From: Epiperipatus broadwayi
Lineage: Eukaryota > Onychophora > Udeonychophora > Euonychophora > Peripatidae
DNA: 64,000 nucleotides
Reading direction: 5' to 3'
Assembly (NCBI GenBank): GCA_028023455.1
Contig: JAQFVV010006354.1
Coordinates: 1,378,115-1,442,114, forward strand
The notes beneath the pieces were generated by a model. The model ran no database searches. It was not told the DNA's origin and saw only the letters and a list, made by a program, of their open reading frames with translations. The position numbers and the translations under genes are program-made. Below are positions 45,215-56,679 of this stretch, piece after piece; position 1 is the stretch's first letter, and each line of letters starts with the position of its first letter.

Positions 45215-46512
45215 GATTTCATTGATAAAATTAATAATGTTGTTATTGATAATTATGATGTAATTTCTACCTTTGATGTCAGTGAAATGTACAGATCAAT
45301 TGACAGAATGACTTCTATTGAAATAATTAATAATGCATTAACGTTAAAAAATGTTAACGTTAAAATAATAAAATTTATTGTTGAAACATTAAACTTTATT
45401 GATAAAAACATTTATGCAATTTTTAAGCATGAATTTTATAAAATGAGATATGGGTGGCCCATGGGTCTTCCTACAGTTTCCCAAATATGTAATTTTGTTA
45501 TATCTACATATGAAGAAAATATTTAAAAAAAAGGAAAATTATCAGAAAGATATTATTTTATACAATCAATATGTTGATGATGTTTTTGTTTGTGGAAAGC
45601 CAAATGCTATTATTGATTTGTTTAATGAATTAAATAATATAAAGGACTTAAAGTGGATTAAAACAGATGAAAATTCAATGAGTGTTCAATTTTTAGATCT
45701 TAAGATAACTAGAAACAAGGATAAACTGGATTACTATATGACTCTTAAACAAATAGCAAAAAGAGAATATATTCCATATGAATCAAAAGTACCAATGTCA
45801 CATAAAATGGGAGGTTTGAAATCCTTTTTATTTAGAAATGATAACCTTTGTAAATATGTATCAGATAAAACTAAAAATATTGAAATTTATTATAATGAAT
45901 TTTGTTTATTATACTGTTAAAATTTTTACTTCTAAATATAAAAATATTAATAATAATGTTAATTCTTCTGATAAAAAACAGTGGATATCAGTACCATATA
46001 TTTCAAATCAATAGGCAAATTTCATTAAGAAAATTTATAAAGTAATATGTGCTATTGCATTTTATGGACCACCTACATTACATAAATTAATAAACAATTC
46101 AAAAGATAAAACTTTATTCACGAATAAAAATTGTATCATTTACAAATAGATATGTAGGTGTGGCAGTGGATATATAGGTGAATCGAGGTGCACACTGGAA
46201 AAAAGAACAAAAGAGCACTTATTATTATTTAAAAGGATTCAAAATATAAAACAAAAATTTAAAAATAATGATACTTTATCAGCTTCTGTCTTTTATGACC
46301 ATAATAAATCATGTATATATGGTTTCAATTTTAATTATAACAATGTAAAAATATTGAAAACTGAAAGAAATAATAATAAAAGAAAAATTAAAGAGGCGAT
46401 GTTAATATATAAATATAAGCAAGATTTAATTAATAGGCAAGCAGCAAACGTTAAGATCACAGAATTATGGGAAAGTTGCCATCGTGGAATTATGGGAAAG
46501 CTGACATTTTAA
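45215..46512 (+). pseudogene. PLE with RT palm and GIY-YIG domain, frameshifted
   Basis: Frame 1 (45215-45526): DFIDKINN, then VISTFDVSEMYRSI (first catalytic Asp in TFDVSEMY), then GWPMGLPTVSQICNFVIS, the PLE equivalent of the GxPMGSxxS block. The frame is lost at an A8 run near 45525. A second frame (45456-45920) carries NQYVDDVFVCGKP, the catalytic DD box, followed by SVQFLDLKITR and SHKMGGLKSF. A stop and shift precede a third part (about 46000-46512) with YGPPTLHKLI, IYK-stop-ICRCGSGYIGESRCTL and EKRTKEH (GIY-YIG), ending in ERNNNKRKIKEAMLIYK. The N-terminal finger region is missing, cut by the inverted end. Enough is present to recognise a Penelope lineage close to the copies at 10 and 15 kb, but it is dead. 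Confidence 0.9.
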
Positions 46513-46650
46513 AAGTGATAGTTGACAAAGCTACAAGTTAGTTGTAAGCACTTCTCAGTGACGGTTATACATATATTTTTTATAAACTTTTAAGTACTGT
46601 ATTTTCAAATATTTATTTATAAATTTACACACACAGACATATATATATAT
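46513..46650 (+). repeat. PLE 3' terminus (with degenerate hammerhead-like motif)
   Basis: GATAGTTGACAAAGCTACAA is followed by GTTGTAAGCACTTCT, so GAAA has become GTAA and the fold is damaged. The end TAAATTTACACACACAGACA runs into (TA)n at 46637-46654. Confidence 0.6.
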
Positions 46651-46654
46651 ATAT

Positions 46655-49600
46655 TGTAACATAATTAAACAGATCAAAAGATCCACGTATATTAAATAAT
46701 TATGAAAAGATTCTAAAATTCAAATATTTAGCTTGATAAATGAAAAGAATTGTAGCTTTTTATTTTATATATAAAAAAAAAGAATTATTTAACCTGAGTA
46801 GTTACTATTCAACAAAAGATCAGACTGAGTTATCAATCATGTTAAGGGTCATTGGATTAAATGAAACATATTCCTATAGTTAGTAGCTATATAACCATAA
46901 GGTCACAAATATTAAAATGATGAGTAGGAATAAATTAAACATATTTCTATAATTAGATTTCTCAAGATATCACAATATCAATAATTATAAACAAATTATT
47001 AAGAATGAACTACTGTAACTCAGGTATATGGAAATCAAGTGAGTTAGTACACTAGTAACTCAATAAAATATCTTCTCAGGTATACAGACAGTAGATTTTA
47101 TCCACTTTCATTTCTTGGTTTGATGTCAAGTGCATATTTAAACAAATACCAAGTGAATATGGTCTAGCAGGGCACCACTAGATTATCTGAATCTAGACAC
47201 AGTTATATCTAATAACCTTTTCACATGTACCAGGTTTGAATCGTTTTTGGTACTTTATTTCTAATAAAAATGGAAGATTATTGCTTTTTAGAGCCATATC
47301 ACCGTATGCACTAATATTTAGGTAAGCATAAAACATCCTTAAACCAAAGTGCGTATATAAAATTCATTAGACATAAATCATTTCTTAGAGCTTAACATAA
47401 TAAATGTGTTTCAATACTTTTTTTTAAAAGTTTTACTAGCTCGGATTATATGATTAATTTAGGATAGCAATTCACTCATCCTTGCATGAAATAGATGATG
47501 GGATGGTTGTTATGATAATTATTCAGAAATCACTAAATACTATGAAATCAATATTTATTTATGGCCTTTAAACGTTTAAACAGCTCATTAATTACAGCAT
47601 GATGATGACGATGATGATAATGACAACAATAATGGTTTCAACCACAGCTTTAAGTCTAAGCCTAATCATAAATGTAATTTTTATAAAGAAATTCATAATT
47701 ATTGCTTAATTTTAGTATATCTAATTGGAACTTAAATCGCTAATATTCACCTTGATGATGAATGATCACACTTAATAAAGACTACTCTTAATGAAATATA
47801 TATGCCTCATTTAATAAAACAAATTAACATTTATTAATGCATTACTAATATCTACATGAAAATTTATAGATACACATGAAAATTGATATGAATAATAATA
47901 ACAATAATAATTGATTATATTGCAATCTTCAGATTAATTTCAAGTTCTTCCCCCTTTCCCATCAAATGTATATTGTACTAAATTGGGTAACTGATTTGTT
48001 AAAATGTTTCATCCACAAGAAAAGTATTTCATAAAAAAAAAAATATTCACTCATTGGCACACATACTTTATAATCTAACATATCAATCAGAATGATAAAA
48101 AATAAATGTTAGTAAAATTGGAAAGAGCAAGTTTTAGAAACAAGTTTTAAAGTATCTTTCTATCCCCCTCCCTTCTACACTCTGAAACCTATACTTTCTT
48201 AAAACAAAATAATTTAATATTTTAATACTGCTTATTGCTTCACATTCACTTGCAATTATACACAGATAAAGTATTATTATGTATGTGTGTGTTTACCCTG
48301 TAAAAACCAAAGTACTATTTAAAACCAAAATATTAATACACACAAAAAAATCATTATACACATTAATAATATTTCATAACTGTAAATCAATAAACAATCA
48401 TAATTTTGATACATACAAAATCATTATTAAGAAATTCTTGGTTTCAATTGATCTTGGTTGTTTTAAAAGTTCTTTAAATAAAAATATACCACTCTGTTGC
48501 TAAAATTTTACTAAGTCTCTGATATTACAAAGAAAATATATAAAAAAAATTATACTACCAGTTCTTTGTAGCGACTTCCAATGAGTCAAATTTATCTTGT
48601 TCAATGTCTATATTTTGCATCTACCATTTCCGTTTCTCTCTGGAACAATCTCTTTCTTGAGGTGTATAATTATTTGATGATGATGATCCTATTGAGGTTA
48701 TTTGCTTTAGGGGACAATTTGGAAATCATTATATTAACTTTTCTTCTCTTCCTGTCAAGCATGATTCTTTTAGTGGATGAAGTACAGCAGTTGTTTTCAC
48801 ATTTATAAATTTTCTGGGTTTAAACTCAGTTACTGGAACAATTAATTGGACTTGATGATTTAATATTTATCAGTAGATTACTCTTTTTTCTTCTGATCAC
48901 CTTCAAATGTGGGTGAATGCTTTCTTATTTCTATTTAAAAACATCTGATTTCTCTCGGTCAGTTGAAAGGTGTAGAATATTATTTTTCAGACAAGACATC
49001 TTTTCTTTCCTATATGATGTGCTAGTTGATGATAAGTCTGGTAGACAGATGGAAAAATATATATTTTTCCTAGCCCGCCATCCTTATATTTTCAATATTC
49101 AAAGCTTGCTATTAAAAAAAATGTTTTTTTTTAAAAAAAAGGTTATCTAGCAGAATTAAAAATGTTTGTCTGCTTTAGTTTCAATAATTTTAAAAGTCTC
49201 TATATAATATCAACTGATATTCCAGACTGCTTTTATATCTGATTTTTATTTCTATTTTTGACCAATTTGTTTTTTAGCTGGAAAGTGCAATCTTTTTTAG
49301 GAACATTAAAAAAAAATCACACACCTGGTTTCCAGACAAACTTTTGTTTCAAAGGAAAAAATAGACTTAATCCTTTTTTTACACCTATGTAACATCTCAA
49401 ATTTTGAGCTTCTTTCTTTTGAGCTTAAGATGAGACACCTTTAAAATTAGACTTCTCACATCGTCTCTAAGTTTTTTAACAGAAAAATAACCCTTATAAT
49501 ACAAAAAATTGTTGAGTAAGAAAAAAAAAACCCAATATAACAGATTTTTTTTCCTTTTCTCTCAATATTTAATAAATGTAGATATGTTTATGTGATGTAA

Positions 49601-50120
49601 CACACACACTCCATCACTCAAATCATGTATAAACTGACATTAAATAATCCAATTGCCAGCTTAGTAATTATAACCCTAATATTTAAAATTAAATCCTTAG
49701 CTTTTAAATCCAAATTACAATTATAGAAAAGCAAAAATAGAAGTATAGAATAAGATATTAAAATTTAGCAAGTGTAGGTTAGTTTTAAAGAAAGTCAAAA
49801 TGTTTAATATTTGAAATATAAAACAATTAAATAGCTTACACATACATTGCCTATATATGTGTAACTTTGCTTTTTAACAGAAAAATTAAATATTGAATAG
49901 TTTAAATGTGTATATTACCTTTCTATTAACACACAAACAAATAAAGAATATAATTGTTGACCCACTCTCTTTTTGTCTAAAGCTTTTAGAACTTGATCTT
50001 GTAGAGTTTAAACTTGGATGCCCTACAGCTTCCCTTTTTTTTTATGAAAATGTGATGATGATTTTTGTTCAGCATTTTTTACATACACATTATTACAAAT
50101 TTAGCTACTGACTAAATTGT
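46655..50120. other. Unassigned AT-rich stretch
   Basis: TGTAACATAATT follows (TA)n at 46655 like an LTR start, with no matching end found. Short ORFs at 48279, 48581, 48917 and 49893 have no family features. On the minus strand 48640-49110 has modest open stretches, but stops interrupt every frame. Confidence 0.3.
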
Positions 50121-50125
50121 AATGG

Positions 50126-50389
50126 CACAATATATATATAATATACAAATCAATATATATATATATATCAAAATACAGTACAATTTATATAAATTATATT
50201 CTTTTAGAAGTACTTTCGACTATACACTTTGTAGTCTTTATCAACTATATAACGTTGATTATTCAACGTTATATAGTTGATAAAGACTACAAAGTGTATA
50301 GTCGAAAGTACTTCTAAAAGAATATAATTTATATAAATTGTACTGTATTTTGATATATATATATTGATTTGTATATTACATATATTGTG
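50126..50389. repeat. 264-bp palindrome of two PLE 3' termini
   Basis: The arms pair almost perfectly for about 125 bp around the centre GTTGATTATTCAAC (axis near 50260). Each arm reads outward as a PLE terminus (ATAGTTGATAAAGACTACAA, GTCGAAAGTACTTCTAAAAG). The few mismatches are in the outer TA-rich parts. It is two 3' ends joined head to head without any coding region. Confidence 0.9.
50274..50316 (+). ncRNA. Hammerhead-ribozyme-like fold in the palindrome arm
   Basis: Stem I TAG/CTA, core TTGATAA at 50277-50283, A, stem II GACTA/TAGTC, GAAA at 50304-50307, stem III within GTAC. A mirror copy lies on the minus strand at 50205-50247. Stem I (TAG/CTA here, CAG/CTG at 15847) and stem II both change by paired substitutions relative to the 15.8-kb copy. 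Confidence 0.5.
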
Positions 50390-50419
50390 AAACGAATACA
50401 GATATCAAACTTTATTTAT

Positions 50420-50480
<61 letters not shown>

Positions 50481-50835
50481 AATCAATGTCTGTATTCCAA
50501 TTATAATATATATATATATATATAATTATTCAAAACAATACAATAATTAATACAGTAAAAATATTTTAAAAACAAATATATACTATAATTTAATAGTACT
50601 TTCAACTATCTATGTAGTGGTTATCAACTAGATTCAAATTGTATTACAAAAAAACATTACAAATATATACAAAGAGAATTATGACATACATCAATTTTCT
50701 TACAATTCATTAAATTGTGGTATATATTTGTTTTTAAAATATTTTTTAGTATTGTTTTGAATAATTATATATATATATATACAACAATCTATAAACACAT
50801 ATATCTACTATTTATATATTTCCATATATATATAT
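50390..50835 (-). repeat. Second PLE terminus and (TA)n tracts
   Basis: (TA)n occupies 50424-50473. On the minus strand 50590-50632 reads TAG, TTGATAA, a stem with ACTA/TAGT, GAAA and GTACT, another hammerhead-like PLE end with one weakened pair. The remainder is AT-rich. Confidence 0.6.
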
Positions 50836-52489
50836 TGTACCGAGTTCGAATGTGTGCATTCGAAACACCGGTCTCTTAGGCAGAGAAGAACATACTCGGA
50901 GAGTATGTATGCCCAAATGATAGCTATAAAGTATATAACTAGCATTACATTTCCACGACATAGCTTCTTCTCGGCTGTTGAGTTCAACACCAAATCCAAA
51001 GCACTTTTTGTTTGTGTATATACACAGGCGCCAGCTGTTTATTCTAAAAGAATACTAAAAGAATAACTCAATGCCTAAGTCCATGACTAGCTCAGCTGTT
51101 TGTAATCACTAATAGATTATACTTCATTAGAGGTTAAAAGAATTGATAAAAGAATTGTAAAAGGAATTTATAAAAGAGATTGATAAAAGAATTTGGTAAA
51201 AGAATTGATAAAAAGAATTGACCGACAAATAAAGTTTAATTTTAAAGATAATTTATTAACTAACATTTATTTACTAAATTTAAACATTTTATAATTCTAA
51301 TAAAACACACGCATATTTTAAATTAACATTTCTAAATAGTTTAAATATTCCTGTAGATTTAATAACAGAACACTCTAATTTAACTAATAAATATTGATAT
51401 AATGATCATGCACATATTAACTTATGTACACACATAATAATAATAAAGTATTACATAGCATTTGAAATTTAATCACACATATCAATAGTTCATTTATGTA
51501 TGATATAAAGTTCATATAATTAGACTCTTGAAAGATTCGTACAAATTAATGCAATGCAATGGCTATTACAGTATAAACGAAATAAGCAAATGTTTTACCC
51601 AGGCTTTTGAATATAGACATAGAATTTTGGTTCTCTTTGGTGGCTGCTTTCGGTGAGAATATTTCCATTATGAATGTTTCCATTATGAATGCTTCCAGCT
51701 GGCTAGGACTTTCCCTTGATGAGTTTCACGATTATTACTATTGGAGACAATTAGATACTGATGGAGATTTTCTAAGTTGTTACGTTGACATTATTTCACG
51801 GGCAGATCTTGCTGTTTTCATCGGACTTTTTAGGCTGTGGAGAGGTGTGAATTCCCAAAATCTTCTCAGCACTGCATTTTGTTTCTGGATAGAATTAACT
51901 CAACTGATTCAATTAATTTGTGAACTGCACTACTCAATTACTTTGTGAACTGATTCACTGTCTGATAAAAAAGTCTATTTATATCTGCAATGTGTTGTTG
52001 AAATATTTCTGGTGATAATCATTTGATAAACATGTTGTTTTATTTTATTAATAACCATTGCCGTGTTTTTAATGATAATCTTCTTTTATTTCGCATACAT
52101 TTTTATTTATTTACAAATCGCACATATATACGCACATATATTTTTGATACAATTTACTATTTAGTTTTAACATTATTTTTTTCTTTAATTAAACTTGAAT
52201 GAAAATAGATTTGTACGTTTTAACTTTTTAAATTATATTTTTATGAATACTAATAAAAACTCTTTACTTCCTTTTATAACCCTTAGTTTCATTTCTCAAA
52301 CCAAGACTCCCTCTCCCCCCTTTTGATTAATTAATTGTAGCTTTTTTTATTTCAAAAACTAACGCGAGAAAACTATTTAATTCTGCAATAAACTCATCAA
52401 CGTTTAATTTTATGTTTTCTTTTATGAACGATTATTTTAATAATATAATTTTAGATAAAATTATATGTGCCTATATCAATATAGGTACA
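50836..52489 (+). mobile_element. Solo-LTR-like element (TGTACC...GGTACA)
   Basis: This 1654-bp unit begins TGTACCGAGTTCG after (TA)n and ends ATATAGGTACA before (TA)n, giving TTGTACC/GGTACAA inverted ends. The composition inside is mixed, with a GC-richer 5' part (AAACACCGGTCTCTTAGGCA, CAGGCGCCAGCTG). No protein-coding similarity was found. ORFs at 50854 and 51607 are unsupported. A ~45-bp direct repeat (ATCTATAAACACATATATCT onward) flanks it at 50783-50825 and 52504-52545, outside short (TA)n spacers, far longer than an LTR target duplication. Confidence 0.55.
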
Positions 52490-52545
52490 ATATATATATA
52501 TACAACATCTATAAACACATATATCTACTATTTATATATTTCCAT

Positions 52546-53499
52546 TTTTTAACCTTTATTTTGTTAAGATCTTTCATCAAGCTAAATGATTTTAAACTTG
52601 TGATGAGTTTGAAACTCTTTCTCAACACAATATACCCATTCCTTTAAGAAGTCATTAAAATGGATATAACCATTTTCATGGATCACCTATACATTTTATT
52701 TTACATAGCTTTCTAATGACCTAATTCATTTTTATATGCAGGAATAATATATTTTAACATCAAGTAATGGAGAATTAACATTTCACAGAAACTCATATTA
52801 CTATGACCTAATTCAATCACTTTCTATTGAAAAAATGCAAATACTAGATTTACTCAAAATTATCATACCATTAATTTAGATAAAAAAAAATATGCTCTTC
52901 AGCATGAAGAACTTTCAATGTAACATAAATTAAGAAATCATGTAAAGCATAAGTGCCTCTACATTATTATTGATGCACTCTTAGGCTCATGAACCCTCTA
53001 AAGAATTTTAAGGTAGATACATCATTAACAATATACATATAATAGATTAAACGATCAAGACATTTTCACCAGGCCAGCCTTACTGGTCTGAGTGAGATGA
53101 AGATTAATATGAGGATGAACCTTGTTCACTTCAGATTTATTGGAAAATAATCATGAACTAAATAAAATTGCCAAACAGACTGAGTACACATAAACTTCCT
53201 GCCAATCTCATTTATTTCTAGAAATAGAAAGTATACTAGACTGTCTTCAACACTAGATATAATACATTTAGGATGAGCATAGTCTGGGTTAATTATATTA
53301 CTCAATTATTTTTTTCACTTTATTTATTTGCATTACACATTGTGTTTTTTAAAAGGGAACTAAACATATTTTGATGTTGAAGTATGATTATACAGCAGAA
53401 TCTTCTTGTTATTCATAGAGTTTTAAAATAATGGATGATTTACCAATATTTTCCTGAAACATTAGTTTTTACTTTTAAGATGTGTCTTACTACTCACAG
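52546..53499. other. Unassigned, possible continuation of the minus-strand retroelement
   Basis: Some minus-strand segments (53040-53290) have balanced composition and would lie downstream of the minus-strand gag remnant, but no pol motif can be recognised. Confidence 0.3.
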
Positions 53500-54900
53500 G
53501 TATTGGTGAATGTGACTATAAACCATCCTTAACAGGAATACTTGGTCTGGTTGAAGGTCATCTAACAAAAAGTGGCAGTTTGATCTTGGTGAAGATTATT
53601 GTGATTCATTCGTAAAGCAACTATTTGATTGTGTTTTCTTCATCATTTTCCATTTTTAACATAAGCTTCTGAACTCTAATTTTTCTTTGCTTATTTTTCA
53701 TTACCAATATAGAGCTTCATTATTATTCCAAACTTCTTTAGCATTAATAACCACTGTTTCTTTTACTTTGTCTAGTGGTTTAGTTTTCTGATTCTGTCAG
53801 CTCTTATCCACTGTATTAAATAATTGTACCACTTCTTTTATTGATTTCTTATTGGTGCTAAATAACATATGTACTATTCAGAATGACAAAATATCTTGAA
53901 CAGTTTAAATAATATGACTTTCTGTTATGTTACATGCATCTAATGCATTTAGACTGGCCACTTGTTTTCTAAAAAAACAACTTAGAATAATTTTTCCATT
54001 GTCAGCTTTAAATTTTTCATACATGATCTAATATTGTATAATCTCCTGATATTATTCTGTCCAAAAAATGTTCAATAAAGCCTCTTTATACCGTTGAAAT
54101 GTCTCAGACTGGTTCAACAGTGAATTTGACCATTATTGCATGTCCTCTTTCAGGTGACTGCATGCTATTGCTAACTTGCTCTTCTCAGACATGGGCTAAG
54201 ATGAAAATATTTTTCCAGACTATTTAAATGTTCTAAGGATTTTAATAGCTTGGAATTTGAATGTCCTTATTTTTAAAAAATTGATTCACAATAACATGAA
54301 CTTGAGGTTATTTTTTTAATGGGCTTCCTGTGCTGACTCCAGATTGGGTATTTTAATTATTTTGCCCCATTTTGGATTAGCAAGCTTATCATTTGATTTC
54401 CACTCTTTGACATAATTTCACTTCTTTCCAATAAATTTATTAACATAGTGCCCCATTCTTGAACTTCTTCACTATCACAAGTCACTTATTTTTCCTTTCC
54501 TTTTGACTTATCTAGAACCTTTGTCTTCAGCTACTCCATGTTTTTCTAAACCCTTTATTATTTTCTGAATCTCTGCTACATTTTCAATCTTTTTCTTTTT
54601 ATATTCCATCCCCTGAATTTCTATCTTTTTTATTACTTCTATTTTCTCCTCCTGAATTAACTTTACTATTTGCAATTTTGTTAATTGTTCTTCTTCTATG
54701 TTAGAAAGTTTACTATCCAGTCTTTTCTATATTTCTTGGACTTTCTCTTAAGCCTTCATCAATATCTATTCACTATTTTCAACTTTATGCCAATATTTTG
54801 CTGTGCTTTTTCTATCTTTTCATCAGTAATTTGTTATAGTTTCTCAATATTCTGTAATATTTAATTCATACTTGCTCCATATCACTAAACTTAATATTAT

Positions 54901-55448
54901 ATAGGGTATATGAGCACAGACTTTCACATGACCCTCCCACTCGCCACTCTGTCTCATAACACTGATACACTTGAACACATATATGTTGAAAAGATAAATA
55001 ATCACCAATATACATATTTCATGCTAAACCAGCAATCATCAGTTGGTCCAGATTATCATTTCTACCCATATATGCAATGAGTGTTCTGATATATATTAAG
55101 ATAGCCAATCTTCATACTTTAATGGACAGGCTTCAGTCCACTCCATACTCCAACTCTTCAACTGTCCATCCAATTGAAAATCAGACGATGGAATGCTCAA
55201 AGGCTGCCGAGATTCTCGTCACACCCATGTTGACCTAAAGTCAATCTGACCCCTCATATACAGGATGTAAACCATTTAATACATATACAAGGGATGGGCA
55301 GAGATCTCTACTATGTAATAACAGAAATACAGGATTATTACATACCTGTATCAATATATGTAATATGTAGAATATATGATCACAGACTTTCACATGACCC
55401 ACCACTCTCCACTCTATCTCATAACACTGAACATATATGTGTTCTGTT
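54901..55448 (-). mobile_element. Hammerhead-type repeat, copy 3, with 14-bp target duplication
   Basis: A 548-bp insertion interrupts the gag arm. AAACTTAATATTAT is present on both sides (54887-54900 and 55449-55462), and the right gag arm has one uninterrupted copy of the corresponding site. The insert contains a sequence starting CACAGACTTTCACATG at 54915 that restarts at 55381, so it is about 1.17 units of a 466-bp tandem period. On the minus strand it carries one complete hammerhead-like core. Small size, tandem-derived structure, a ribozyme and a staggered-cut duplication together fit a retrozyme-like non-autonomous retroelement. ORFs at 55241 (minus) and 55294 (plus) are unsupported. 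Confidence 0.7.
54998..55056 (-). ncRNA. Hammerhead-ribozyme-like core, copy 3 (best copy)
   Basis: On the minus strand, in order: ATAATC, bulge TGG, ACCAA, CTGATGA (55036-55042), U, TGCT-loop-AGCA, U, GAAA (55017-55020), TATGTA, T, A, TTGGT, GATTAT. Stem I is 5 + 6 pairs with a bulge, stem II four pairs next to a U-U mismatch, stem III 2-3 pairs. All conserved core bases are canonical and the predicted cut follows UA (between 55008 and 55009). The weak points are the U-U at the base of stem II and the tiny stem III. Confidence 0.6.
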
Positions 55449-56160
55449 AAACTTAATATTATTTTCCTATTGCATGTTAACACCTTTTCCTCATGTTTTT
55501 GCTACATATCTTGAATGTTGTAAAGTCTCATATTGATAAATTATTGTATGTATTGCCTTTATCTTCATTTTTCTGTAATAATTCTTCCATGTTCTGGAAT
55601 ATGATATCCATATTTTGTAGCATCTCTTGAAGCTTTAATCCATTCTGGAATTTTAAATTCATATTTTGGAATATCCATATTTTCTCACATCTTTTGCATC
55701 ATTTGCATGACGTTTTTCATCATGTATTTTTATTCTTGTACATTTGGCTGTTTATTAGATTGTTTTTGTGGTTCCATACTTGTCTCACTCACCTTTCTGT
55801 ATACCTTCTGATTTTGCATTATCTTTCTTGAAAGAATTCTTATTATCATTAAGATTTTAAGTTTGTTTTATTTTGGATTTATTATAGTTTATATACCACT
55901 TTGTTTCTTCTTTACTTATACTATAGAGATGTGTTTATTTTGCTATACATACTAAATAATTATCTCTACTTTGAAATCTTAATTTAATATATTTGCTGGA
56001 GACATTATGCTAGACTCTTTTTCTCACCTGGCATTTATTCCAACACTCAATTGCCATGCCTTTAATAGTTTTTATTTGCCTTGTTTTTTCTATATGTTAC
56101 CTTATTCATTATTTTTATGTCAATCTCCCTTCAGCATATTCTTATTAATTTATCAACTAT

Positions 56161-56679
56161 TAATTTGACTTTCCAAACATATAATTCATATATACTACAA
56201 AACGTATTTTAAAATAAAAACTGAATTATAAAATATCTGAGTTAGAATCAAATAGTATCTATTACTTTATATTTTAACTAAAGAAAGACTCATTGGTTAT
56301 TTCAGGGTCTACATTTTTCATGACAAAAATTACTGTAACTGGGAAACTCTTATTTCCTACTCACTTAGTTCTCTTACACCACACCACACCTATGTATGTA
56401 CATTTTCTATGAGCCTCACCTGCAGTATGCATGAATTACAACATAATGCTATTCACATGTTGTATTACTTCAGGGTCCTGAAATAACTAATGATTGTTGT
56501 TTTCTTTGTAAAAATGTAAGATAATAAATAACATTGGTTCTAATTCAGATGTTTTATCTTTGTTTTTTTTTTTTAGTGTTTATTTATTTTAAAAATGTTT
56601 TATATTATATACAAATATATGTGTAGACATGAACTTCAATAGGTGATAAATTAATGAGAATATGTTGGAGTAAAGTGAG
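56161..56679. other. Spacer between the inverted gag arms
   Basis: It includes the dispersed repeat at 56330-56465 that matches 42040-42165. The rest is AT-rich and unassigned. Confidence 0.5.

Larger units (their letters stand above)
53500..56160 (-). pseudogene. Degenerate retrotransposon gag region, left inverted arm
   Basis: The minus strand matches the plus strand of 56680-58600 block by block: ATATGAATTTAAAATTCCAG (near 55660), CATTTAAATAGTCTGGAAAA (near 54215), GGTATAAAGAGGC (near 54087) and ATTAGATGCATGTAACATAA (near 53932). Stops and shifts are dense. The 548-bp hammerhead element at 54901 is inserted within it. Family assignment beyond an LTR-type gag is uncertain. Confidence 0.55.

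Noticed and set aside
46517-46560. Functional ribozyme at the plus-strand end of the 45-kb PLE
   Set aside because: GAAA has become GTAA and stem II is disturbed, so it is described only as a degenerate terminus.
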